The translations under genes were made by a program, and so were the position numbers. Shown here piece by piece: positions 5,580-14,288 of a stretch of DNA of 64,000 nt. The DNA is from Pygmaiobacter massiliensis (GTDB taxonomy: Bacteria > Bacillota > Clostridia > Oscillospirales > Ruminococcaceae), in the NCBI RefSeq assembly GCF_900199435.1, contig NZ_OAML01000003.1, positions 1,691,166 through 1,755,165 on the forward strand, read 5' to 3'. Numbering within the stretch: the first letter of the stretch is position 1; each line of letters begins with the position of its first letter. The notes below the pieces were generated by a model. It was not told where the DNA came from. It ran no database searches and saw only the letters and a program-made list of their open reading frames with translations.

Positions 5580-7064
5580 ATGAAAATAGGTTTTGACAAT
5601 GCAATGTATATGGAAAAACAGAAACAGCACATTTTAGAGCGAATCGAAAGCTTTCGCGGTAAGCTGTATCTGGAGTTTGGCGGCAAACTCTTTGATGACT
5701 ATCACGCGGCCCGTGTTCTGCCGGGTTTTGACGTCAACGCTAAAATTAAACTGCTGCACGATTTGCGCGACAAAGCAGAGATTATCTTTGTGGTCAGCGC
5801 TGGTGATATTGAAAAAACGAAAATCCGCGCGGACCTTGGCATCAGCTATGACATGGATGTACTGCGCCTGATTGATGACATCACCCATATGGGCATTGAT
5901 GTCAACAGCGTTGTTATTACCCAGTATACCGGGCAAAGCGCAGCCGATGCGTTTGCGGCTAAGCTGACTATGCGCGGTGTGAAAAACTACATTCATCATC
6001 CCATCAAAGGCTATCCATCGGATATTGATTATATTTGTAGCGAACAGGGCTTTGGCTCTAACGCTTATATTGAAACCACCAAACCGCTCGTGGTCGTCAC
6101 AGCCCCCGGCCCCGGCAGCGGCAAACTGGCTACCTGCCTTTCTCAGGTTTACCACGAAACTGTGCGCGGCATCCCCGCAGGCTATGCAAAGTTCGAAACC
6201 TTCCCCATCTGGAATCTGCCCCTCAAGCACCCTGTCAACCTTGCTTATGAGGCAGCTACCGCTGACCTGGCAGACCTAAATATGATCGACCCGTTCCATC
6301 TGGAAGCATACGGCAAAACAACCGTAAACTATAACCGCGACGTGGAGGCGTTTCCCATCGTACACACCATTTTGTCCCGCATCGCGGGCGAGACAGATTG
6401 CCCTTATAAAAGCCCAACCGATATGGGCGTCAATATGGCGGGCTACGCCATTGTCGATGATGCCGCTGTCAGCGAGGCAAGCCGTCAGGAGATTGTGCGT
6501 CGTTATTATAAAACGGTTTGCGACCACCGCCAGGGCAAGGGCTCGCAGGAGGCAATCGAAAAGATTCGCCTTATTATGCAGCAGCTCAACTTAAAGCCGA
6601 ACGACCGTGCAGTGGTAGAGCCTGCGCTTACCAAGAGCAGTACCAGCGGCATGCCGGCCGGTGCAATTCAGCTGCCGGACGGACGTATTTTCACCGGTAA
6701 AGCAAGCGATTTGATGAGCGCTTCTTCCGCTACGGTGCTCAATGCCATCAAAGCACTCTCTGGCATTGCAGACGACCTCACCCTGATCAGCCCGGTCATC
6801 TTAGAGCCGATTATCAAACTGAAAATTAACATTCTGAACAGCCGCAGTACACTGCTCAAACTTGACGATGTGCTGACTGCCCTTGCCATGAGCGCCGCAA
6901 CCAACCCGGTCGCTGCCCGTGCAATGGAAGCACTGGTGCTGCTGCGCGATTGCGAAATGCACTCGACCCAGATGCTGCACTCCGGCGACGAGGGCACACT
7001 GCGCCGCCTTGGCCTGCGCTTAACCTGCGAGCCGGTATTCCCCGGCAAAGATCTTTTCTTCTAA
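5580..7064 (+). CDS. DUF1846 family protein
   Basis: A 494-residue protein that matches the DUF1846 family along its whole length. Recognisable stretches are the N-terminal KIGFDNAMYMEKQKQHILER, LYLEFGGKLFDDYHAARVLPG, and VVTAPGPGSGKLATCLSQVYH, a P-loop-like GPGSGK at about residue 180. The family is widespread in Firmicutes and its biochemical role is not settled; a nucleotide-dependent activity is only suggested by the loop. The ATG at 5580 has AGGAAAGG before it; an upstream in-frame GTG at 5523 has no ribosome site. It is monocistronic, with its own promoter and terminator. Confidence 0.9.
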   Translation: MKIGFDNAMYMEKQKQHILERIESFRGKLYLEFGGKLFDDYHAARVLPGFDVNAKIKLLHDLRDKAEIIFVVSAGDIEKTKIRADLGISYDMDVLRLIDDITHMGIDVNSVVITQYTGQSAADAFAAKLTMRGVKNYIHHPIKGYPSDIDYICSEQGFGSNAYIETTKPLVVVTAPGPGSGKLATCLSQVYHETVRGIPAGYAKFETFPIWNLPLKHPVNLAYEAATADLADLNMIDPFHLEAYGKTTVNYNRDVEAFPIVHTILSRIAGETDCPYKSPTDMGVNMAGYAIVDDAAVSEASRQEIVRRYYKTVCDHRQGKGSQEAIEKIRLIMQQLNLKPNDRAVVEPALTKSSTSGMPAGAIQLPDGRIFTGKASDLMSASSATVLNAIKALSGIADDLTLISPVILEPIIKLKINILNSRSTLLKLDDVLTALAMSAATNPVAARAMEALVLLRDCEMHSTQMLHSGDEGTLRRLGLRLTCEPVFPGKDLFF

Positions 7065-7085
7065 TTTCGGACATGTATTAAAAAT

Positions 7086-7126
7086 AAAATCCGTTCACAG
7101 CCCAACCGGGTGTGAACGGATTTTTT
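7086..7126. terminator. Bidirectional terminator
   Basis: AAAATCCGTTCACA pairs with TGTGAACGGATTTT around an 11-base loop, flanked by A and T runs. It serves both the DUF1846 gene and the converging dehydratase-like gene. Confidence 0.92.
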
Positions 7127-7167
7127 GTTTTATTAAGGATTCCCAATCAATCATAAAGGCAGCTAAA

Positions 7168-8502
7168 CTATTTTGCGGCCACAGTACCGGCAAATCCGCG
7201 CAGAGGCAGCGGGTCGCTGTACTCTGATGCCGGTTTGCTCTGCCAGGGATCGGCCGGCTGATTGCGCAGTTTTTCTTTTGCCATGCTCAGCATCAGCTTA
7301 ATGCGGTTTTCCTGGTTGACGCGGGTAGCACTGGGGTCGTAATCAATGGCAACGATATTGGCATCCGGGTAAGCAGCGCGAATTTTATTCATCATACCCT
7401 TGCCGCAAATGTGGTTGGGCAGGCAGCCAAAGGGCTGGGCGCAGACGATATTATCCACACCGTGCTGCTGAAGCTCCACCATTTCAGCGGTCAGCAGCCA
7501 GCCTTCGCCCATTTTATTGCCATAGCCAATCATGCCGTCAGCGCACTCCATCGTTTCCGAAAAGGCGGCAGGGGCACGCAGCTCAGGGTAATTACCAATC
7601 GCATTTATCATGTCGTGCTCGCGCACGGCAAACCAGTCCAGCAACTTTTCTGCGCCAAAACGCAGGACATTGCTGCCGCCATAAAGACGAATGGTTTCGC
7701 TGGTGTTGGCAACGCAGTAAAGCAAAAAACCAAGCAGGCCCGGCACCGTTACTTCGCAGTCTTCGCCCGCGAGAAACTGCTCTAACCGGTTATTGCCGAG
7801 AGGAGAATATTTAACATAAATCTCGCCCACTACGCCGACCTTGACCTTGGGCACCCGTGTGGTGCGAATATGGGCAAAGCTGTGTGCAATGCGGTCAAAG
7901 TTGGCCGCCATTTCACGCCGGGCGATGCCATGGCCTGCTGCAAAGTCCTCAGAGAGGATTGTCGTCCAATATTGGACCAGGTGGTCAGCATCACCGGGGC
8001 GGTTTTCGTAAGGGCGAATCTGGTTTGCAAGCAGCATCAGCTCATCGCCGTAAAACACTGCAGCTACCATTTTGCGCAACATTGGCAATGTCATTGCAAA
8101 GCCGCTGTCCTTTTCCAGGCCGGAAAAGTTGAGCGATACTACCGGAATATTGCCATACCCCGCTTTTACCAGTGCTTTGCGCAGTAGGTGGATATAGTTG
8201 GAGGCACGGCAGCCGCCGCCGGTCTGGGTAATCATCAGCGCGGTGTGTTCTAAGTCATAATTGCCGCTGGCAAGTGCGTCAATCATCTGCCCGATTACGA
8301 GCAAGGCGGGGTAGCAGGTGTCGTTATGTACGTATTTTAGCCCGGTGGCAACCACGGAAGGCCCTTGGTTGGCCAATACCTGCACGCGGTAGCCTGCCTG
8401 TAAAAATACATTTTTCAACAAACCAAAGTGAATGGGTGCCATCTGCGGAATCAAAATCGTATGGGTGGCTTTCATCTCTTTGGTGAATTTAGGATATTCC
8501 AT
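7168..8502 (-). CDS. 2-hydroxyacyl-CoA dehydratase-type (HgdB-like) protein
   Basis: A 444-residue protein of the HgdB/BcrC-like family, which in characterised members binds a [4Fe-4S] cluster with activase-supplied electrons. Typical stretches are HNDTCYPALLVIGQMIDAL, MITQTGGGCRASNYIHLLRKA and CAQPFGCLPNHICGKGMM, with conserved Cys in each. It sits 91 bases downstream of the activase gene on the same strand. Combined, the two match the size and domain order of the single-chain activase-dehydratase proteins (about 1400 residues) of many clostridia. The substrate is unknown, and no CoA-transferase gene is nearby, so a role outside amino acid fermentation is possible. Confidence 0.85.
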   Translation of the reverse strand: MEYPKFTKEMKATHTILIPQMAPIHFGLLKNVFLQAGYRVQVLANQGPSVVATGLKYVHNDTCYPALLVIGQMIDALASGNYDLEHTALMITQTGGGCRASNYIHLLRKALVKAGYGNIPVVSLNFSGLEKDSGFAMTLPMLRKMVAAVFYGDELMLLANQIRPYENRPGDADHLVQYWTTILSEDFAAGHGIARREMAANFDRIAHSFAHIRTTRVPKVKVGVVGEIYVKYSPLGNNRLEQFLAGEDCEVTVPGLLGFLLYCVANTSETIRLYGGSNVLRFGAEKLLDWFAVREHDMINAIGNYPELRAPAAFSETMECADGMIGYGNKMGEGWLLTAEMVELQQHGVDNIVCAQPFGCLPNHICGKGMMNKIRAAYPDANIVAIDYDPSATRVNQENRIKLMLSMAKEKLRNQPADPWQSKPASEYSDPLPLRGFAGTVAAK

Positions 8503-8593
8503 CCTTCAATCATCCCTTTCTGGAATGGTGCTCGCTGTGCAAAAGCACAGGGCAAAATTTGCTGCCTCTCTTTTATGCAGCCGTACCGGCGCG

Positions 8594-11503
8594 TTATCGG
8601 CCAATGGCGGCCAGTAAACTGCGCAGGCGAATATTAACAGCGCCGAGGTTGGTAATTTCGTCAATTTTAAGCTGGGTGTAAATCTTGCCGCCTCGGTGCA
8701 GTATTTCCTTTACTTCGTCAGTGGTCACGGCATCCACGCCACAGCCAAAGCTGACAAGCTGTACGAGGTTCATATCAGGCTGGGTAGCCACATAGCTGGC
8801 AGCGGCATAGAGCCGGCTGTGGTAGGTCCACTGGTTCAGCACGTTTACTTCTACCTTACCGGCCCGGTCATAAACTGCATCTTCTGAAATCAGCGCAGCG
8901 CCATGGCTGCAAATCAACTGGTCGATGCCATGCCCGGTTTCTTCATCCAGATGGTATGGGCGCCCAGCGACCACCAGAATGGGCATATTGCGGCGACGCG
9001 CTTCGTCGATCATTTCAGTGCCTTTGGCTCGAATACGTGCAAGATAGGCGTCATATTCGGCGTAGGCAGCCTTTGCGGCGGTTTTTACCTCGGCAAGCGA
9101 GATGCCGGTGAAATACTTTGTCAGCACATTGGTCATCTTGTGGGGGAACACCTTAGGGTAGTGGATGCCGATGTAATCACCAATAAAAGTTTTGCTGGCA
9201 ATGCAGCGACAGTTGGCGGCAATTACTTCTGGGTAATAGGCCACTACGGGGCAATTATAATGGTTGTCACCCAGATCTTCGTCAATATTGTAAGACATAC
9301 ACGGATAGAAAATGACCGGTACATCATCGCGCGCGGCAAGGGCCGCAATATGGCCGTGCATCAATTTGGCCGGAAAGCAGACCGTGTCAGAGGGAATCGT
9401 ACCCTGCCCGGAAAGATAAAGTGCCCGATTAGAGGCGGGACTGGTGACGACCTCAAAACCGAGACGCGTGAAAAACGTGTGCCAGAAGGGGAGGAGTTCG
9501 TACATATTCAGCCCCATCGGCAGCCCGATTTTACCGCGTGGGCCAGATACCGGCTGGTAAGCGGCAAGCAGGCTGCGTTTATAGGCAAACATATTCAGCG
9601 GTTCTTGGGACACCCCTGTTTTCAGTGGCTTTTCACAGCGGTTGCCCGAAATAAAGCGACGACCGCCGGTGAACTCGTTGAGGGTAAGCTGGCAGTGGTT
9701 GCCGCAGCCGTTACAGGTAAAGCTTTTTGCTTGATGTGTAAACGCGGCAAGGTCCGCCGCACTCAGCAGGCTGCTACGGGTGCTTTTGCCTTGCTGGGCG
9801 GCGCGCGCGCCGCCGTAAAGTGCGGCACCATAAGCACCCATCAGTCCGGCAATAGCTGGGCGAATTACCTCTACCCCCATTTCCTGCTCAAAGGCACGCA
9901 GCACTGCTTCATTATAAAAAGTGCCGCCCTGCACTACGATATTGCGGCCCAAATCTTCTGGGCTGGTGGTACGTATTACTTTATAAAGTGCGTTTTTGAC
10001 AACGCTCAGCGAAAGGCCCGCAGAAATATCTTCGATAGAAGCACCGTCTTTTTGGGCTTGTTTTACGCTGCTGTTCATAAACACGGTACAGCGGCTGCCG
10101 AGGTCTACGGGGCGCTTTGCAAACAGGCCCAGTTTTGCAAATTCCGGTACCGAAACGCCGAGCGCTTCCGCGAAGGTTTGCAGAAAGCTGCCGCAGCCCG
10201 ACGAGCAAGCTTCGTTTAAGTAAATATCGCTGATGGCGCCATGGTCTACTTTAAAGCACTTCATATCCTGCCCGCCGATGTCGATAACAAAATCAACCTC
10301 GGGCAGAAAATGCTTTGCCGCAGTAAAATGTGCCACGGTTTCTACTACGCCATAATCCAGCGAAAAGGCGTTTTTGATAATCTCTTCGCCGTAGCCGGTT
10401 GCTGTTGCACTGCGCACAACTAAATCTGGGCGCTGGCGGTAAAGGTCTTCCAGTACCGCTTTCACCAGTGGTACCGGGTTGCCGGAGTTGGGCTGGTAGC
10501 TCTGATAAACCAACCGCCCCGCTTCATCCAGTGCCGCAAGTTTTACCGTTGTGCTGCCGGCATCGATGCCGATATCCAATGCACCGCGCGCATCCGCAAG
10601 GGTGCCGGTGGGCACAGTTGCCTTGGCGTGTCGTGCGCGAAAATTTTCATATTCCGCATCGTTTGCAAACAGCGGCGGGTTGCAGACAAAATCTGCTGCG
10701 GCGCTGTAATGCTCCAGCTTTTCTGCCACATCGTCCAAATCAAAAGCCTTGTCTGAATAGAGTGCAGCACCAAGCGCCACGTAGTAAAGCGAGTTTTGTG
10801 GCAGCGTGCCGGTAAGTCCCAATGCTTCGTCAAAGCTGTTTTTCAGTGCCGAGAGAAAAGTGATGGGCCCGCCCAAGTACATAACATTACCCTCGATAGG
10901 GCGCCCCTGTGCCAGCCCGGCAATGGTTTGGTTAACTACAGCCGCGTAGATAGAAGCGGCAATGTCCTCTTTTTTTGCGCCTTGGTTGAGCAGCGGCTGA
11001 ACGTCGGTTTTGGCAAATACGCCGCAGCGCGAGGCAATGGTGTAGCGTTTTTCGCTATGTAATGCCGCTTCGTTCATCTCGTCAGCCGAAAGCTTGAGCA
11101 GCGTTGCCATCTGGTCAATAAAAGCGCCGGTGCCCCCGGCACAGCTGCCGTTCATGCGAACGTCCATACCGCCGGTAAGAAATAGAATTTTGGCGTCTTC
11201 GCCACCCAGTTCTATAATCACGTCGGTGTCAGGCGAAAAGCGAGAGGCTGCTACCCGGGTGGCAAAAACCTCCTGCACAAAAGGCAGTTCGCAGGCATTT
11301 GCAAACCCCATACCCGCCGAGCCGGAAATGCCCAGCACAGCGTGGCTGTCACCAAGTGTTTCATGCAGCTTGCGCACTAATGCAGCTGATTTTTCTACAA
11401 TATGAGAATAATGTCTTTCATAAGATTGATATACAATACAGTCATTGTTATCAAGCACCACACACTTAATTGTGGTGGAACCGATGTCAAGCCCGATTTT
11501 CAA
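8594..11503 (-). CDS. Double BadF/BcrA-type activase with C-terminal DUF2229-like region
   Basis: A 969-residue protein with two ASKHA ATPase repeats. The first starts at residue 1 (KIGLDIGSTTIKCVVLDN) and has ELGGEDAK, SCAGGTGAF and SRCGVFAKTDVQPL. The second starts near 310 (DIGIDAGSTTVKLAALDE) and has DIGGQDMKCFK, ACSSGCGSFL and GSRCTVFMNSSV. The Cys residues in these motifs match the bridging [4Fe-4S] ligands of known activases. After about residue 600 comes a Cys-rich CNGCGNHCQLTL segment and a DUF2229-like part. It probably couples ATP hydrolysis to one-electron transfer onto the HgdB-like partner downstream. Translation starts at TTG, with GGAGG seven bases upstream. Confidence 0.88.
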   Translation of the reverse strand: MKIGLDIGSTTIKCVVLDNNDCIVYQSYERHYSHIVEKSAALVRKLHETLGDSHAVLGISGSAGMGFANACELPFVQEVFATRVAASRFSPDTDVIIELGGEDAKILFLTGGMDVRMNGSCAGGTGAFIDQMATLLKLSADEMNEAALHSEKRYTIASRCGVFAKTDVQPLLNQGAKKEDIAASIYAAVVNQTIAGLAQGRPIEGNVMYLGGPITFLSALKNSFDEALGLTGTLPQNSLYYVALGAALYSDKAFDLDDVAEKLEHYSAAADFVCNPPLFANDAEYENFRARHAKATVPTGTLADARGALDIGIDAGSTTVKLAALDEAGRLVYQSYQPNSGNPVPLVKAVLEDLYRQRPDLVVRSATATGYGEEIIKNAFSLDYGVVETVAHFTAAKHFLPEVDFVIDIGGQDMKCFKVDHGAISDIYLNEACSSGCGSFLQTFAEALGVSVPEFAKLGLFAKRPVDLGSRCTVFMNSSVKQAQKDGASIEDISAGLSLSVVKNALYKVIRTTSPEDLGRNIVVQGGTFYNEAVLRAFEQEMGVEVIRPAIAGLMGAYGAALYGGARAAQQGKSTRSSLLSAADLAAFTHQAKSFTCNGCGNHCQLTLNEFTGGRRFISGNRCEKPLKTGVSQEPLNMFAYKRSLLAAYQPVSGPRGKIGLPMGLNMYELLPFWHTFFTRLGFEVVTSPASNRALYLSGQGTIPSDTVCFPAKLMHGHIAALAARDDVPVIFYPCMSYNIDEDLGDNHYNCPVVAYYPEVIAANCRCIASKTFIGDYIGIHYPKVFPHKMTNVLTKYFTGISLAEVKTAAKAAYAEYDAYLARIRAKGTEMIDEARRRNMPILVVAGRPYHLDEETGHGIDQLICSHGAALISEDAVYDRAGKVEVNVLNQWTYHSRLYAAASYVATQPDMNLVQLVSFGCGVDAVTTDEVKEILHRGGKIYTQLKIDEITNLGAVNIRLRSLLAAIGR

Positions 11504-11958
11504 AATGGAACCTCCAGACGGCCGCAGGCCATAAAAAAACCATTCTAAGATGTTTAAATGATTCTACTCCACAAAAAAGCAAAAGACAACAGATAAATTG
11601 TCGAAATTGTCGGATTCTTAGCGCGCCTATATAGCAGTTTGTCCGAAAATAGAGACATTGTCCGCAAAAGAAAAACGAAGATACGCAGTAAAAAGTCAGC
11701 CGCTTGACCAACTAGAGAAATAAACCATTGTTTCTAAAGTATGCAACAGCTTCTCGTTTCAGAGCTGCTTTGTCCATCGCATTGTACAGGAAAAGGATAA
11801 GATAAAAGGGCTTTTTTGGCTTGATGGTTTGCGCACCGAACGAGGGAAACAACAAAAACGGCAGACGAGAGAGAACTCGTAACGACAAATTTCCAGCCTG
11901 AACCGACACACAATGCTTTGGGGCCGCATAGCATATGGCAAAAGGAGGGAAGCATTTT
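11504..11958. other. Intergenic region between divergent genes
   Basis: About 450 bases separate the activase from the peptidoglycan-binding protein gene. I see no supported gene, tRNA or clear hairpin. It must carry divergent promoters, but no box pair was convincing. Confidence 0.3.
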
Positions 11959-12876
11959 ATGTTTCGTGAATTCGATAGAGATTTTACACCTGTAGAACCC
12001 CATCGCTATCCGGTGGAGCCGCAGGAGACAGAGGCAATTCCCGCAGAAGCATTATTGGAAGATCCGGTAGTAGAGGTAATGGCTACCGCCACACCGCCCT
12101 ATCCCGGCACCCCGCTGAGTGTAGGCAGCACCGGCAATGACGTTGCGCTGATGCAGTACGACCTTAACGCCATTGGGGCGCAGCTTTACCCCACCCTCAA
12201 CAAGCTTACGGTAGACGGCATCTTTGGCTCTAAAACCGAAACCACCGTAAAGCAGTATGAGGCAATTAAAGACTTGACTGTGGATGGCATCATTGGCCCA
12301 CAAACCTGGGATGCAATCGTAACCGATTACGCCAACCTGCCCGCACCCGCAACTGACGTTTATCCTGGCCCGCCCCCGCTTCAGCAGGGCAGTGTCGGCC
12401 CGTCTGTTGTAAACATGCAGACAAAGTTGAATGTGATTGCCACTCTGTACAATGCGATTAACACCCTGAAAGTGGACGGCGAGTTCGGCAGCAATACCGC
12501 CGCAGCAACCCGTCGTTTCCAAAAACAGTTTGGTCTTAGCCCCGATGAGATTATCGGCAAAACCACCTGGGACCGTATCGTGACCGTGAAAAACGGCATG
12601 GATGCAAGCAACAATACCAAAGTTGTGACCACATATCCCGGCAGCCCGATTGGAATCGGTGCGTCGGGCGACAGTGTGCGTTTTATCCAAAGCTACATGA
12701 GCCGCATTGGCGTAAAAACCGGCAGCTGGGCTGCTGTTACCGTGGATGGCCAGTTTGGCAGCAAAACGCAGCAGATGGTGTACCACTTCCAGGGCAAGTA
12801 CGGCCTCGAACCGGACGGTGTTGTAGGCAGTGCTACCTGGGCTAAAATGATTACGGAGTTTAACGCTACGCTGTAA
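11959..12876 (+). CDS. Triple peptidoglycan-binding repeat protein
   Basis: A 305-residue protein with three PG_binding_1 domains at about residues 45-125, 130-205 and 220-305. Each is introduced by a YPG-P motif and contains a DG-FG or DG-VG loop (VDGIFGSKTETTVKQYEA, VDGEFGSNTAAATRRFQK, VDGQFGSKTQQMVYHFQG). Such repeats bind cell wall peptide. There is no signal peptide and no catalytic domain, so it may be a forespore or spore-coat protein, or export may use another route; this is inference. The ATG at 11959 is chosen because AGGAGGG precedes it; the ATG at 11935 lies before that site. Confidence 0.88.
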   Translation: MFREFDRDFTPVEPHRYPVEPQETEAIPAEALLEDPVVEVMATATPPYPGTPLSVGSTGNDVALMQYDLNAIGAQLYPTLNKLTVDGIFGSKTETTVKQYEAIKDLTVDGIIGPQTWDAIVTDYANLPAPATDVYPGPPPLQQGSVGPSVVNMQTKLNVIATLYNAINTLKVDGEFGSNTAAATRRFQKQFGLSPDEIIGKTTWDRIVTVKNGMDASNNTKVVTTYPGSPIGIGASGDSVRFIQSYMSRIGVKTGSWAAVTVDGQFGSKTQQMVYHFQGKYGLEPDGVVGSATWAKMITEFNATL

Positions 12877-12894
12877 CCTTTCGCTTACCCCATC

Positions 12895-12927
12895 AAAAAA
12901 GGACCGCTTTCGGGCGGTCTTTTTTTG
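12895..12927 (+). terminator. Terminator after peptidoglycan-binding gene
   Basis: GACCGC/GCGGTC stem with a TTTCGG loop, flanked by an A run and seven T. Confidence 0.9.
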
Positions 12928-12976
12928 TGCGTATCTGCCTTATGTTTGCCTGTTTTGGCAGAATGAAAAAAGAGGG

Positions 12977-13005
12977 TTGACGCGTCAAAAAGCACGTGGT
13001 ACACT
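12977..13005 (+). promoter_or_regulatory. Promoter of CPBP protease gene
   Basis: TTGACG (12977-12982), 17-base spacer, TACACT (13000-13005), about 50 bases before the ATG at 13055. Confidence 0.75.
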
Positions 13006-13054
13006 ATCATTTAGACAAATATCGAAATGAGTACTGCAAAAGGAGCGTATTTTT

Positions 13055-13936
13055 ATGAAAAGACGAGCAGTGATTTTTACCGGGTTTGCTTTATTACTGG
13101 CGTGGATACCGTGTATTTGGCTGATGGCCTCCGGTGCTGTAAACACCCCCACAACGGTTGCTTTGGTTTTCAGCGGCTGCATGTTTGCCCCTGCGCTTGC
13201 TTCGCTACTTACCCGCGCCATTACCCGAGAAGGCTTTGGTGAGATGCGGCTGCATTTTCACTTTCGCGGCAACCTGCGGTACTACCTTGCAGCATGGTTC
13301 GGTCCCTCTCTTTTCATAGCAGTAGGCGCAGCAGTATATTTTCTTGTTTTTCCCGCGCAGCTAGACCCCAGCGCCGCCTCTTTTGCAGCGCAGTTAGGTG
13401 TGCCGGCAGACCAGCTGCGCAGCCTGCTACTCAGCCAAATTGCACTGGGCGTACTTGCTGGACCACTGATTAATGTGGTGCCGGCATTGGGCGAAGAACT
13501 TGGCTGGCGGGGTTACCTGCTGCCGCGTTTGCTGAAAATTACAACTCCTGCAAAAGCTGTTTTGCTCTCCGGCGTCATCTGGGGCGTGTGGCATACACCG
13601 ATGATTGCCATGGGGCATAACTACGGCACGGGTTATCTTTTGTGGCCTTGGGCAGGTATTGCTGCGATGACCGTGTTTTGCATTGCGGTCGGTATTTTTC
13701 TGGCGTGGATTGCCGAGAAGACCGACAGTGCGTGGCCCTGTGCGATGGCACATGCCGGACTGAATGCCGTTGCAGGCACCGCCGCTTATTTTACTGTGGC
13801 AGGCGGCGGCAATCCGTTTGTTGGGCCGCTGCCTACGGGCATTATCGGCGGCATTGGCTTTTTAGTCTGCGCAGCAGTACTGTTTGCGCTGTTGCCTAAA
13901 TGGTTGCCTGCACATGACAGCACTGTAGAGGATTAA
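13055..13936 (+). CDS. CPBP family intramembrane glutamic protease
   Basis: A 293-residue membrane protein with about eight hydrophobic segments. The CPBP (Abi, Rce1-like) motifs are present in order: EELGWRGYLLPRLL near residue 148 with the catalytic Glu pair, GVIWGVWHTPMIAMGHN with the conserved His, and HAGLNAVAG near 230. Members cleave membrane-associated substrates and are often linked to bacteriocin immunity or prenyl-protein processing. AAAGGAG precedes the start. It is a single-gene unit with its own promoter and terminator, so the context does not hint at a substrate. Confidence 0.9.
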   Translation: MKRRAVIFTGFALLLAWIPCIWLMASGAVNTPTTVALVFSGCMFAPALASLLTRAITREGFGEMRLHFHFRGNLRYYLAAWFGPSLFIAVGAAVYFLVFPAQLDPSAASFAAQLGVPADQLRSLLLSQIALGVLAGPLINVVPALGEELGWRGYLLPRLLKITTPAKAVLLSGVIWGVWHTPMIAMGHNYGTGYLLWPWAGIAAMTVFCIAVGIFLAWIAEKTDSAWPCAMAHAGLNAVAGTAAYFTVAGGGNPFVGPLPTGIIGGIGFLVCAAVLFALLPKWLPAHDSTVED

Positions 13937-13952
13937 CCTGATACATCAAATA

Positions 13953-13992
13953 GCAACCCGGCGTGGCATTGGCTGCGCCGGGTTGCTTTATT
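13953..13992 (+). terminator. Terminator after CPBP gene
   Basis: GCAACCCGGCG pairs with CGCCGGGTTGC (13976-13986), followed by TTTATTTAT. Confidence 0.9.
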
Positions 13993-13999
13993 TATATAC

Positions 14000-14288
14000 G
14001 CAGCGAACTGCCAAATAAACTTTTTGCAGTGGTAAACAATGGCAATAATATCAAGACCTACTTAACGCAGTGCAGTAAATCAGGCTGACGTCTTTGCACT
14101 TGCCCCAGCTATTGTGCAAGGCTGCATTTTTGTGCAGCACCCGTTAAAAGCGTTAGAAAAGGAGCGTTTTGGAACGAGCAAAAAGGCGTAAAGCAGAGCG
14201 AAAAGTCCATTGTGGGCTTTTTTTCTCGTCTCAAGAAGCGTATAATATAATTTTATAAAATGTAATATAAAGAAAGAAGAGACCAACC
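14000..14288 (+). other. Leader region of the G3E GTPase gene with orphan terminator
   Basis: No gene is supported. A terminator-like hairpin AAAAGTCCA/TGGGCTTTT with a TTG loop and seven T (14201-14224) lies between the CPBP terminator and the TATAAT at 14241-14246. It has no gene to terminate, so a small RNA or attenuator upstream is possible. Two more small inverted repeats (TTGCAC/GTGCAA, GCTGCA/TGCAGC) lie between 14093 and 14143. Confidence 0.4.

Noticed and set aside
8903-10219. 438-codon open frame on the plus strand
   Set aside because: It lies fully opposite the activase gene, has no ribosome site, and its protein is compositionally odd; it is a shadow of the GC-rich minus-strand gene.
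14093-14246. Cobalamin or NiCo riboswitch before the G3E gene
   Set aside because: None of the conserved boxes of these classes is present; only simple hairpins are seen.
14170-14260. Small frame starting at a TTG after AAAGGAG
   Set aside because: It would be very basic and short, and it runs through the terminator hairpin and the -10 box of the next gene.
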